5,362 nt of DNA from Chloroflexota bacterium (GTDB taxonomy: Bacteria > Chloroflexota > Anaerolineae > Anaerolineales > Anaerolineaceae): NCBI GenBank assembly GCA_012797215.1, contig JAAZPN010000066.1:1-5362 (forward strand), read 5' to 3'. The position numbers were made by a program, and so were the translations under genes. Each line of letters begins with the position of its first letter. The stretch's first letter is position 1. Positions 1 through 5,362 of this stretch are shown here, piece by piece. The notes beneath the pieces are model-generated. The model saw only the letters and a program-made list of their open reading frames with translations. It was not told the DNA's origin and did no database searches.

Positions 1-504
1 AGCCTGATAATGGCCTTCCCGATACATGCCTTCGTGGCGGAAGCCTGCTTTTTCGTATGCTTTGACGCCGCGTTTGTTATTGGCGTAAACTTGCAGCCAG
101 ATGCGATGCAGATTGAGCGTTTCAAAGCCATGGCGCAGCATCGCGCGCATTGTTTCCGTACCGTAACCCTTATTCCACCAGGTTTTCTCGCCGAGCATGA
201 TGCCGATTTCAGCGCAGCGATCAATTTCCAGGATATCAATGAATGACGTGTTGCCAATCGGAAGCCATTGCGCTTCGTCGCTTCCTGGAGCAGGAGCCAA
301 TTTCGCCTCGACCACATAAACATGTTGGGCTGCTGGCCGGGCAATCATACTTTCAAACCAATGTTCTTCCTCCGCCAAAGACATAGGCAGGCGCAGAAGC
401 AAATGTTCGGTAATTTCCGGATCGCTGATCCAACGGACGAACATGGGAATATCCGTTCTTTCAGCAGCCCGCAGGCGTAATCTTTCACTGTAGATCGAGG
501 GCAT
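1..504 (-). CDS. GNAT family N-acetyltransferase, RimJ/RimL type (partial, C-terminus beyond left edge)
   Basis: Reading down the minus strand from ATG at 504-502 gives 168 uninterrupted codons up to base 1, so the C-terminal end is outside the window. The start MPSIYSERLRLRAAERTDIP is the usual first strand of RimJ/RimL-type acetyltransferases. The acetyl-CoA pyrophosphate loop is visible at about residues 101-117 (IMLGEKTWWNKGYGTET, with the NKGYGT turn), and the C-terminal signature at 141-160 (ANNKRGVKAYEKAGF then RHEGM). Family members transfer acetyl from acetyl-CoA to a protein N-terminus or a small-molecule amine in the cytoplasm; the substrate cannot be read from sequence. Residues about 68-80 form a Pro/Ala-rich loop between strands that looks like a small insertion. 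The family is usually 170-190 aa, so perhaps 10-20 residues are missing. The start is supported by a full AGGAGG 5 nt upstream. It is last in the visible operon, 9 nt after aspS. Confidence 0.9.
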   Translation of the reverse strand, partial: MPSIYSERLRLRAAERTDIPMFVRWISDPEITEHLLLRLPMSLAEEEHWFESMIARPAAQHVYVVEAKLAPAPGSDEAQWLPIGNTSFIDILEIDRCAEIGIMLGEKTWWNKGYGTETMRAMLRHGFETLNLHRIWLQVYANNKRGVKAYEKAGFRHEGMYREGHYQA

Positions 505-509
505 CAGAG

Positions 510-515
510 CCTCCT
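510..515 (-). promoter_or_regulatory. Shine-Dalgarno of the acetyltransferase, overlapping the aspS stop
   Basis: The minus strand reads AGGAGG here, 5 nt before the acetyltransferase ATG. Its first two bases are the last two of the aspS TAG stop codon (516-514). Ribosomes finishing aspS would therefore sit on the next initiation site, which suggests coupled translation and cotranscription. It also settles the acetyltransferase start. Confidence 0.8.
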
Positions 516-1833
516 AAGGTTCAAGTCGGTTGGGACCTCTGAACAGATAGACAGCTTCGCGGATGTTGGGCAAATCAAGCATCACCATCAGCAAACGGCT
601 CAGGCCGAGCCCTAAACCCCCATGCGGAGGGCACCCGTAGCGGAAGTAATTCAAATAGTTTTGAATTGGGGGCAGTGTCAGACCTTTATCGAGCGCCTGG
701 TTCTTTAGGATTTCGTAACGGTGTTCGCGTTGTGCTCCAGTGGTAATTTCCAATCCGCGCCCAAGCAGGTCAAAGCTCTTGGTAAGCGTTGGGTTGTCAG
801 CGTAGACCATATGATAAAACGGACGCACGGTAAATGGCCAGTCTTTTACAAAGACGAAGTCATTTCCGGTTTCCTCTTTGATGTAAGCGCCCAGCGCGCG
901 TTCGGCGCCAGGGTCCAGGTCTCCTTTGCGTTCCGGAGGAAGCTTGTAGCCCTGGTTTTTAAGGATTTGATAAGCTTCCGCCATGGTCAGGCGAGGGAAC
1001 GGAACTTCCGGTACTTGCAAGTCTACGCCAAACACAGAGCTGATTGCTTCCCCGTGCTTTTCTTGCACGCGTTTATAAGTATGCGCCAGCCAACGCTCGG
1101 CGAAGGACATGACATCTTCGTGGCTTTCAATCCAGGAGATCTCAAAATCCACGCCGGTAAATTCGGTCATGTGGCGTGAAGTGAAGGATGGGTCAGCACG
1201 GAATACCGGGGCAATCTCGAAGACCTTTTCGTAACCAGCCGCCATGGCCATTTGCTTGTAAAACTGGGGCGACTGCGCCAGGTAAGCAGTGGTTTCGAAG
1301 TACTTCAGGCTGAAGAGCTCCGCGCCGCTCTCGCTGGGCGTGCCCATAATTTTCGGGGAATGCATTTCGATGAAACCGTTGTCCAGCCAGTATTCGCGCA
1401 TGGCGGCTTCGAGGGTGGTTTGCACTTCAAAAATCAAGCGGTTGCGCTCACGCCGCAGGTCCAGAAAGCGCCAGTCCAGCCTATAATCCTGGTCAGGAAG
1501 GGTTTCGGCGAATGGGTCAAAAGGCAGCGGAATTTCAGCCTTGTTTTCCACTGACAGGCTCTCGAGCTGCAACTCAATCCCGCCCAACTTAACAACTTCA
1601 TTTTCCACAACTTTTCCTGTGACCGTAAGCGCGGATTCCGTGCCGAGCGTTGAGATGAGCTCAGCCAGCTCCGGGTTGCCTTTTTTCCAGTGGGCAATCT
1701 GGACGAGACCTGTTCTATCGCGCAGGATGAGAAACTGCATGCTTTTCTGGTCACGCAGGGTTTGCAGCCAACCTTGCAGTTTAACCACCTCTCCCAGGTG
1801 TTTTTTCAGGTCTTTAATAGGTGTTTTTTCCAT
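514..1833 (-). CDS. aspS: Aspartyl-tRNA synthetase, archaeal/eukaryotic type (AspS2-like, possibly non-discriminating)
   Basis: This 439-aa class IIb aminoacyl-tRNA synthetase attaches aspartate to tRNA-Asp, and to tRNA-Asn as well if non-discriminating. An N-terminal OB-fold anticodon-binding domain spans residues 1 to about 100 (VKLQGWLQTLRD, then FLILRDRTGLVQI). The catalytic domain follows: motif 1 region and flipping loop at 152-175 (FIEMHSPKIMGTPSESGAEL), the QSPQ aspartate-site segment at 187-190 with K193, motif 2 at 211-231 (FRADPSFTSRHMTEF, with R212), and motif 3 at 404-418 (HGGLGLGLSRLLMVM, with R413). At 439 aa it matches the archaeal-type enzyme. The usual bacterial AspRS is about 590 aa and has a GAD insertion that is absent here. 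Two oddities are Ser412, where motif 3 normally has Asp or Glu before the invariant Arg, and Gln24 at the OB-fold position often linked to tRNA discrimination. AsnRS is related, but the archaeal AspRS-like core fits AspRS better. A GGAG at 1842-1845, 8 nt before the ATG, supports the start. It lies 29 nt after meaB. Confidence 0.93.
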   Translation of the reverse strand: MEKTPIKDLKKHLGEVVKLQGWLQTLRDQKSMQFLILRDRTGLVQIAHWKKGNPELAELISTLGTESALTVTGKVVENEVVKLGGIELQLESLSVENKAEIPLPFDPFAETLPDQDYRLDWRFLDLRRERNRLIFEVQTTLEAAMREYWLDNGFIEMHSPKIMGTPSESGAELFSLKYFETTAYLAQSPQFYKQMAMAAGYEKVFEIAPVFRADPSFTSRHMTEFTGVDFEISWIESHEDVMSFAERWLAHTYKRVQEKHGEAISSVFGVDLQVPEVPFPRLTMAEAYQILKNQGYKLPPERKGDLDPGAERALGAYIKEETGNDFVFVKDWPFTVRPFYHMVYADNPTLTKSFDLLGRGLEITTGAQREHRYEILKNQALDKGLTLPPIQNYLNYFRYGCPPHGGLGLGLSRLLMVMLDLPNIREAVYLFRGPNRLEP

Positions 1834-1862
1834 AATAACGGCTCCAATAAAACCAAATTTTC

Positions 1863-2876
1863 TTATTTTCGATTATACGCCAAGAGCGCGCTTGCCGCGG
1901 CACGGGGCGACATTTTTCGCTGTCTAAGTGCTTCCATAACAGACTCATACTGCCCTGGGGCTAAGTTTTGCCGCCAGTTGTTAGCAAGTTCTTCGATCAC
2001 CAGCCGGTTGACCGTGTGTTGTAGCGCGGCATTCTCTTTCACATTCCAGGCGTTCGCCGCGAGCAGGTAGTCGCGGTGCTGCCGGATAACGCTTACCAGG
2101 TCAGATATTCCTTTTGAGCTTATCGCGGTTGTTTTTAAGACCGGGGGCACCCAGCCGCGCGGTTCCTCCGCTGGAGATGTAAGCAGCTCAGTTTGGGGGT
2201 GATGACCGCTGTTAATCCGGCTCGTGCCGCGGTAGCCCATTTCAATCATCGCCGTGAGATTGCGGTAGGTTTGGTCTGCCCCGGGCAAATCTGCTTTGTT
2301 CACGACGAGGATATCGGCAATTTCCAGGATGCCTGCTTTGATAGTCTGGATATCGTCCCCCATTCCCGGGGTATCCACCACAATCGTGGTATGGGCCAGA
2401 TTGACGATATCCACCTCCGCTTGGCCAGCGCCGACGGTTTCGATCAGAACGTAATCGTAACCTGCCGCATCAAATACCTGGCTGAGCGCGAGGGTAGCAT
2501 CTGACAGCCCACCCAGCGCGCCGCGGGTGGCCATGGACCGGATAAAGACGCCGGGGTCATTCTGCAGGTCGGGCATGCGCACGCGGTCTCCCAGGATGGC
2601 GCCGCCAGTAAATGGACTGGTCGGGTCCACAGCAATAATAGCTACCCGGGAATCCGGGACACTTAACCGCAAATGGTGCGCGAGCGCGTTTACGAGGCTG
2701 CTCTTGCCTGAGCCAGGCGCTCCGGTAATGCCTACTTTATGCGCTTTGCCGGTGAAAGGGAAAAGCGCGTCCAACGCGGTCCGGCCGCTTTCATCGTCAG
2801 CTTCCACCCGGCTTAAAACGCGAGAAAGGGCAAGTTTATCGCCCTTTCTGATTGCTTCCAATGAAAAATCTGACAT
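1863..2876 (-). CDS. meaB: MeaB/ArgK-type GTPase, methylmalonyl-CoA mutase chaperone
   Basis: This 337-aa cytoplasmic P-loop GTPase is of the G3E MeaB/ArgK/MMAA family, whose members gate cobalamin loading into methylmalonyl-CoA mutase and protect it from inactivation. The motifs run in order: Walker A GAPGSGKSS at 52-60; DPTSPFTGGAILGDRVRM at 84-101; RSMATRGALGGLS at 113-125; ETVGAGQAEVD at 146-156; PGMGDDIQTIKAGILEIADI at 170-189; the guanine-specificity motif NKAD at 193-196; and a TAISSKG element near 250-256. The C-terminal helical part (about 265-337) corresponds to the dimerisation arm. Length agrees with bacterial MeaB (about 330 aa). The ETVGAGQAE segment differs from the common ETVGVGQSE. 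The neighbouring B12-binding subunit makes mutase the likely client. The ATG lies only 3 nt after the stop of that gene and has no evident Shine-Dalgarno, so it is probably translated by reinitiation. The older label LAO/AO transport kinase (ArgK) refers to the same family. Confidence 0.96.
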   Translation of the reverse strand: MSDFSLEAIRKGDKLALSRVLSRVEADDESGRTALDALFPFTGKAHKVGITGAPGSGKSSLVNALAHHLRLSVPDSRVAIIAVDPTSPFTGGAILGDRVRMPDLQNDPGVFIRSMATRGALGGLSDATLALSQVFDAAGYDYVLIETVGAGQAEVDIVNLAHTTIVVDTPGMGDDIQTIKAGILEIADILVVNKADLPGADQTYRNLTAMIEMGYRGTSRINSGHHPQTELLTSPAEEPRGWVPPVLKTTAISSKGISDLVSVIRQHRDYLLAANAWNVKENAALQHTVNRLVIEELANNWRQNLAPGQYESVMEALRQRKMSPRAAASALLAYNRK

Positions 2877-2879
2877 GGT

Positions 2880-3284
2880 TCAGGCGCGGTCTGCCAGCGC
2901 CGCGCGGATATCCTGGCATACCACACGGGTATCCGTGCCAGGTCCGTAAACTTTAGTTACGCCCTTGGCTAGTAGCTCTGGGATGTCCCGTTCAGGGATA
3001 ATCCCGCCAAGAAAAACAAAAACCTCATTCTGGCCATTCTCATTAAGTTTTTCGAGTACCTGAGGGACCAGAGCGTTGTGCGCTCCGGAGAGTATGGATA
3101 ACCCGACCACATCCACGTCCTCCTGCAGCGCGGCTTCCGCGATCATCTGGGGGGTCTGGCGCAAGCCGGTGTAGATGACTTCCATGCCATCGTCCCTCAG
3201 CGCCCGGGCGATCACCTTCGCGCCGCGATCATGGCCGTCCAAGCCGGGTTTGGCGATGAGAACTCGTATCTTCTTTTCAGGCAT
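2880..3284 (-). CDS. mcmA2: Methylmalonyl-CoA mutase small subunit, cobalamin-binding domain protein
   Basis: This 134-aa protein consists of a single B12-binding Rossmann-like domain. The base-off/His-on signature is complete: D16-x-H18-x-x-G21 ([13 protein letters not shown], with His18 the expected cobalt ligand), S63-x-L65 in GLSILSGAH, and Gly93-Gly94 in [10 protein letters not shown]. It resembles the C-terminal domain of methylmalonyl-CoA mutase. In archaea and some bacteria this domain is a separate gene whose product pairs with a catalytic TIM-barrel subunit of about 550 aa. The complex interconverts (R)-methylmalonyl-CoA and succinyl-CoA with adenosylcobalamin. The YTGLRQTP segment at 38-45 is typical of the mutase group. 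It is not a truncation: it starts at an ATG with GGAGG 7 nt upstream (3296-3292) and ends naturally at TGA. The large subunit is not adjacent, since the gene before it encodes a flavin reductase-like protein. A role with a related acyl-CoA mutase (isobutyryl- or ethylmalonyl-CoA) is possible. MeaB follows 3 nt downstream. Confidence 0.93.
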   Translation of the reverse strand: MPEKKIRVLIAKPGLDGHDRGAKVIARALRDDGMEVIYTGLRQTPQMIAEAALQEDVDVVGLSILSGAHNALVPQVLEKLNENGQNEVFVFLGGIIPERDIPELLAKGVTKVYGPGTDTRVVCQDIRAALADRA

Positions 3285-3310
3285 CCCTTTACCTCCGCGT
3301 TGATAATGAC

Positions 3311-3316
3311 ATTATA
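3311..3316 (-). promoter_or_regulatory. Candidate -10 box for the mcmA2-meaB-aspS-GNAT operon
   Basis: The minus strand reads a perfect TATAAT here, 27 nt before the mcmA2 start. Transcription would begin near 3304, leaving a leader of about 20 nt that contains the GGAGG. No good TTGACA lies at 16-18 nt; the nearest match, TTAACA at 3336-3331, is only 14 nt upstream and falls within an inverted repeat. A weak -35 combined with a dyad suggests regulated initiation. This is inference from sequence only. Confidence 0.55.
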
Positions 3317-3330
3317 CTGCCAAAAAGGGC

Positions 3331-3351
3331 TGTTAACTTCATCTGTTAACA
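3331..3351. promoter_or_regulatory. Perfect 7-bp dyad, operator-like, over the -35 region of the mutase operon
   Basis: TGTTAAC at 3331-3337 is mirrored by GTTAACA at 3345-3351 across a 7-nt spacer, so the two arms are about 1.4 helical turns apart centre to centre. Each arm also contains the self-complementary hexamer GTTAAC. The site would cover roughly -27 to -47 relative to the start predicted from the TATAAT at 3311-3316, a typical place for a repressor or activator. The cognate factor is unknown. Confidence 0.5.
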
Positions 3352-3369
3352 AGCCGCGCGTGCTGCGCT

Positions 3370-3900
3370 TTAGCCCCCGACAAACTTGGGGTCAGCGCGC
3401 ACCGCCACCATTTCACCGTAGACCATTCGGTGGTAATCCTGGGTGGAATAATTAAGTTCAATGGCGGGGTCCAGGAAGCGGCTGTGGTCCAGGTCCTCCC
3501 AATAGACCTTTTTACACTCTATCACCAGTTCGGCCTCGGTAAAGCTTGGCGCGCTGACAAGCGACGAAGCCTGCGCGGTCAGCCTGGTGCGGCTGAGCTT
3601 ATCTTCATCTCTGCCTGAGTGCGTGCCCAAATAGAGCACATCTTCTTTATAGGCTTCAGGAAAGGCGCAAAGCGTAAAGTCTGGCGCTTGATTGATGAAA
3701 TCGAAGGTGAAACGCGTGGGTCGGACAGGCACAATCACGCAAGGTCTGCTCCACATAGAGCCAAGAAAACCCCAACCGATGACCATCGTATTGAAGCGTC
3801 CTTCCGAAAAACTGCCGCTAGCCAGAACAAGCGTCTGATATTTGATTAATTCGAATGGCTTGACAAGCAGTGCGGTTGGGGAAATGGTTTGAAGCGTCAT
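3370..3900 (-). CDS. Flavin reductase family protein (FMN-binding split barrel)
   Basis: This 176-aa protein resembles the DIM6/NTAB flavin reductase-like family, which binds FMN in a split beta-barrel and reduces flavin or other acceptors with NAD(P)H in the cytoplasm. Supporting segments are FNTMVIGWGFLGSMWSRP at 36-53 (the conserved Asn-Thr-Met and Gly-Trp-Gly strand against the flavin), VRPTRFTFDFI at 59-69, LGTHSGRDEDK at 91-101 and DYHRMVYGEM at 155-164. Length is normal and no signal peptide or membrane segment is seen. The physiological partner cannot be told; members range from monooxygenase reductase components to proteins of unknown role. The ATG is preceded by GGAGGA at 3910-3905, 4 nt away. 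It ends in TAA 85 nt before mcmA2, which seems to have its own promoter, so a functional link with the mutase is not implied. It is divergent from the flippase-like gene. Confidence 0.85.
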   Translation of the reverse strand: MTLQTISPTALLVKPFELIKYQTLVLASGSFSEGRFNTMVIGWGFLGSMWSRPCVIVPVRPTRFTFDFINQAPDFTLCAFPEAYKEDVLYLGTHSGRDEDKLSRTRLTAQASSLVSAPSFTEAELVIECKKVYWEDLDHSRFLDPAIELNYSTQDYHRMVYGEMVAVRADPKFVGG

Positions 3901-3914
3901 GCGTTCCTCCGGCG

Positions 3915-3941
3915 TACGATAATGGAAGCAATTTTATCGTA
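3915..3941. promoter_or_regulatory. Perfect 8-bp inverted repeat upstream of the flavin reductase gene
   Basis: TACGATAA at 3915-3922 pairs exactly with TTATCGTA at 3934-3941 across an 11-nt spacer. On the minus strand it ends 4 nt before the GGAGGA ribosome-binding site of the flavin reductase. It also covers that gene's best -10 candidate (TAAAAT at 3936-3931). It could be an operator, or a leader hairpin if transcription starts further upstream. The arms are A+T-rich, so an RNA stem would be only moderately stable. No T-run follows, so a terminator is unlikely. Confidence 0.5.
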
Positions 3942-3942
3942 T

Positions 3943-3973
3943 TTGGCGGCTAAAACTATCGCTGAAGTATAAT
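3943..3973 (+). promoter_or_regulatory. Candidate promoter for the flippase-like gene
   Basis: A perfect TATAAT at 3968-3973 follows TTGGCG at 3943-3948 with a long 19-nt spacer. The predicted start near 3980 leaves a leader of about 19 nt. The left end of the element lies 2 nt from the inverted repeat at 3915-3941, so a protein bound there could affect both divergent genes. The -10 is convincing; the -35 is weak. Confidence 0.5.
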
Positions 3974-3998
3974 ATTCGCGGAACGAGCCTTCTCTGAT

Positions 3999-4955
3999 AT
4001 GAACAAAAAAACCAAAATCAATTGGAACCTTATCATACGCTGGGCGGGAACCCTATTGTCCATCGGCATCATGGTGTATCTTTTCAGGCAGATTGGCGCA
4101 GCGGAAACCTGGGCGGCAGTTCGGAAAATCTCCGGGTGGCGCATCGCGGCAGTGTTGGGTCTGGTTTCGATTTCACGGCTTGCCACATGGGGGCGCTGGC
4201 ATACCCTGCTGCAGGTGCAGGATGTGCGCGTACGTTGGCAGGACAGCCTGCGTCTGACTTATGCAGGATTGTTTGCTTCGAATGTGCTCCCGACCACCAT
4301 CGGGGGGGATGTCGTGCGCCTCGCGGGGGCAGTCCGGCTTGGGATTTCAGCCTCTCTGTCTGCCGCTTCGCTCGTCGCGGACCGACTGGTGGGGATGACT
4401 GGCATGGCGCTGATGCTGCCTTTTGCCGTACCTGCGCTTGCGGCCTACTTTAAAGCCACGGCGGCGCATAGGGCCTTGCAAGGTTTAGGAGCCGCAGGCT
4501 TCTTCCCTGCTTTTACTGGCAAGGTTAAGCACGCCGTGGGCAAGGTGTTCGCGAACTTTGGCTACTGGCTAAAGCATCCTTTTATCCTGGCGCAGGCTTT
4601 GGGATATACCTTTATCCACATGCTGGCAGTATTTCTTATTGTCAAAGTGTTGGTTGAAGGCATGGGTGAGAGTATTCCTCTCACAAAAATTGCGGGCTTG
4701 TGGAGCCTTACCTACTTCATTTCCCTCATTCCTATCTCAATCAATGGACTTGGTCTTCAGGAAGTAACGATTACCAATCTCTTCTCGGTGTTAGGCGGGC
4801 TGCAGCCTTCCACCAGCATTAGCCTGGCTGTGATACTGAGGGTTATCTGGATGATAGGCAGCCTGCCAGGAGCCTTTTTCGTCAGCGGCATTCTGGGAGG
4901 CAAAAGACCTTCGGAGCCCGGAATGGAAAACAACGATGGAAACACGCAGGATTAA
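3999..4955 (+). CDS. Flippase-like integral membrane protein (LPG synthase TM / AglD / YbhN family)
   Basis: This 318-aa polytopic inner-membrane protein belongs to the family that includes the membrane half of MprF (lysylphosphatidylglycerol synthase/flippase), archaeal AglD and bacterial YbhN. Hydrophobic spans are visible around residues 11-29, 47-63, 84-98, 119-150, 195-219, 231-250 and 272-299. Family landmarks are the loop FASNVLPTTIGGDVVR at 92-107, ADR at 127-129, and PISINGLGLQE at 245-255. These proteins are annotated as putative lipid or polyprenyl-linked sugar flippases. There is no soluble MprF-type aminoacyl transferase domain, so lysyl transfer is not expected. The C-terminus is a short hydrophilic tail rich in Gly, Asn and Asp (300-318). 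Length is normal. The ATG at 3999 has only a weak purine stretch upstream (GGAACGAG at 3980-3987). The next gene overlaps its last 20 nt in another frame, suggesting a two-gene unit. Substrate is unknown. Confidence 0.88.
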   Translation: MNKKTKINWNLIIRWAGTLLSIGIMVYLFRQIGAAETWAAVRKISGWRIAAVLGLVSISRLATWGRWHTLLQVQDVRVRWQDSLRLTYAGLFASNVLPTTIGGDVVRLAGAVRLGISASLSAASLVADRLVGMTGMALMLPFAVPALAAYFKATAAHRALQGLGAAGFFPAFTGKVKHAVGKVFANFGYWLKHPFILAQALGYTFIHMLAVFLIVKVLVEGMGESIPLTKIAGLWSLTYFISLIPISINGLGLQEVTITNLFSVLGGLQPSTSISLAVILRVIWMIGSLPGAFFVSGILGGKRPSEPGMENNDGNTQD

Positions 4956-5362
4956 CAGCTTCCTAAAACAATTACTTGTTGTCAGCCTGGGCTTGGCGGT
5001 AATTTTTTTGGTTGAAAACAGGGCTGAACGCGGCCGCTCCTATTGGGCTCTTGCCGCCCTACTACCTCTGCTAATTCTCCTTGTTTGGTTTGTGAACCAG
5101 TACTCCAGCAAGCATGAGACCATGCAGTTCAAGATACCCCGTTGGTTAGCTTACGCCCTGAGCGGCCTTCTGCAGTTCGGGCTTTTGATGGTCCTGGTTA
5201 CGAGTAGTTTTCAGCTGGTCGATTCGACCATTGGCCGGCTTCTGCTGGCAGTTTTGGCTGCTAGCGTATCAGCGCTTTTATTTTTTGCTGCCAATTCGCC
5301 TAATTCTCCACAGCGCAACTTTTTAACTGCTTTGCTGATTTTTGGAGCGCTATACCGCGTGA
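4936..5362 (+). CDS. Unidentified multi-span membrane protein (partial, C-terminus beyond right edge)
   Basis: From ATG at 4936 the frame stays open for 142 codons to the window end, and it is not covered by any longer competing frame. I do not recognise the protein. The start METRRINSFLKQ is basic. Hydrophobic segments follow at about 12-27 (QLLVVSLGLAVIFLVE), 36-54, 70-95, 101-119 and 127-142, giving at least four and probably five membrane spans in the visible part. The loops are short and I see no catalytic motif. The ATG lies inside the end of the flippase-like gene (20-nt overlap, different frame) and has no strong Shine-Dalgarno, which points to coupled translation and possibly to a shared envelope role. 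In such neighbourhoods a large membrane glycosyltransferase or a conserved hypothetical membrane protein would be plausible, but the visible N-terminal part does not decide this. The terminal TGA at 5360-5362 is out of frame, so the gene continues. Confidence 0.75.
   Translation, partial: METRRINSFLKQLLVVSLGLAVIFLVENRAERGRSYWALAALLPLLILLVWFVNQYSSKHETMQFKIPRWLAYALSGLLQFGLLMVLVTSSFQLVDSTIGRLLLAVLAASVSALLFFAANSPNSPQRNFLTALLIFGALYRV

Noticed and set aside
721..1179. Open plus-strand frame of 152 codons
   Set aside because: It lies entirely antisense to the well-supported aspS catalytic domain, and its translation shows no recognisable domain. It is a by-product of codon bias.
1482..1487. TATAAT on the plus strand inside aspS
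   Set aside because: It is encoded by ordinary codons on the opposite strand, has no matching -35 and no gene downstream on that strand.
1541..2070. Overlapping plus-strand open frames of 128 and 126 codons across the aspS/meaB junction
   Set aside because: Both are antisense to the N-terminus of AspRS and the C-terminus of MeaB, with low-complexity Ser/Phe-rich translations and no family motif.
2527..2949. Open plus-strand frame of 140 codons
   Set aside because: It is antisense to the MeaB P-loop region and the end of the B12 subunit, both of which carry full motif sets.
3351..3371. Imperfect G+C-rich hairpin just after the flavin reductase stop, as a terminator
   Set aside because: The AAGC...GCTT stem has a bulge and a G-U pair and is not followed by a T-run on the minus strand, so I could not support a terminator call.
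3370..3900. Flavin reductase as part of the methylmalonyl-CoA mutase operon
   Set aside because: An 85-nt gap with a strong -10 and a dyad separates them, while the downstream genes are 3-29 nt apart. No known B12 or mutase step clearly needs this family, although cob(II)alamin reduction by a flavin reductase cannot be excluded.
4022..4453. Second plus-strand frame of 143 codons within the flippase-like gene
   Set aside because: The overlapping frame at 3999-4955 has the family motifs and membrane spans. This one is rich in Arg, Gly, Cys and His and looks like an out-of-frame translation.

Overview
The window looks like ordinary chromosomal DNA from a bacterium of moderate to high G+C content. 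The best guess is a member of the Chloroflexota, probably Anaerolineae-like. This rests on gene content only: an archaeal/eukaryotic-type aspartyl-tRNA synthetase, an archaeal-style free-standing cobalamin-binding subunit of methylmalonyl-CoA mutase with a MeaB GTPase, and an AglD/YbhN-type flippase-like membrane protein. No marker gene fixes the taxonomy.

The left two thirds (1-3900) is read on the minus strand. In transcription order it holds a flavin reductase-like FMN-binding protein (3900-3370), the small B12-binding subunit of methylmalonyl-CoA mutase (3284-2880), MeaB (2876-1863), a class IIb aspartyl-tRNA synthetase (1833-514), and a RimJ/RimL-type GNAT acetyltransferase (504 to the left edge, C-terminus missing). 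The last four are tightly packed: gaps of 3, 29 and 9 nt, a MeaB start without a clear Shine-Dalgarno, and an acetyltransferase Shine-Dalgarno that overlaps the aspS stop codon. They are probably one operon. The likely promoter lies in the 85-nt gap at 3285-3369, which has a perfect TATAAT and a 21-bp dyad where the -35 box should be. The flavin reductase is probably a separate unit.

The right third is read on the plus strand: a complete flippase-like membrane protein (3999-4955), then a multi-span membrane protein (4936 to the right edge, incomplete) that overlaps it by 20 nt. The 98-nt divergent region at 3901-3998 carries a plus-strand TATAAT and a perfect 8-bp inverted repeat next to the flavin reductase ribosome-binding site.

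Functionally, the MCM small subunit and MeaB belong to B12-dependent interconversion of (R)-methylmalonyl-CoA and succinyl-CoA. The catalytic large subunit is not in the window and must be elsewhere if the enzyme is made. The synthetase and acetyltransferase appear to be housekeeping passengers. The membrane pair suggests envelope lipid or glycan handling. I see no RNA genes, CRISPR, insertion sequences or signs of recent transfer, and nothing that amounts to a new system. The points worth a second look are the two operator-like dyads, the unusual residues in the synthetase, and the mutase operon lacking its large subunit.
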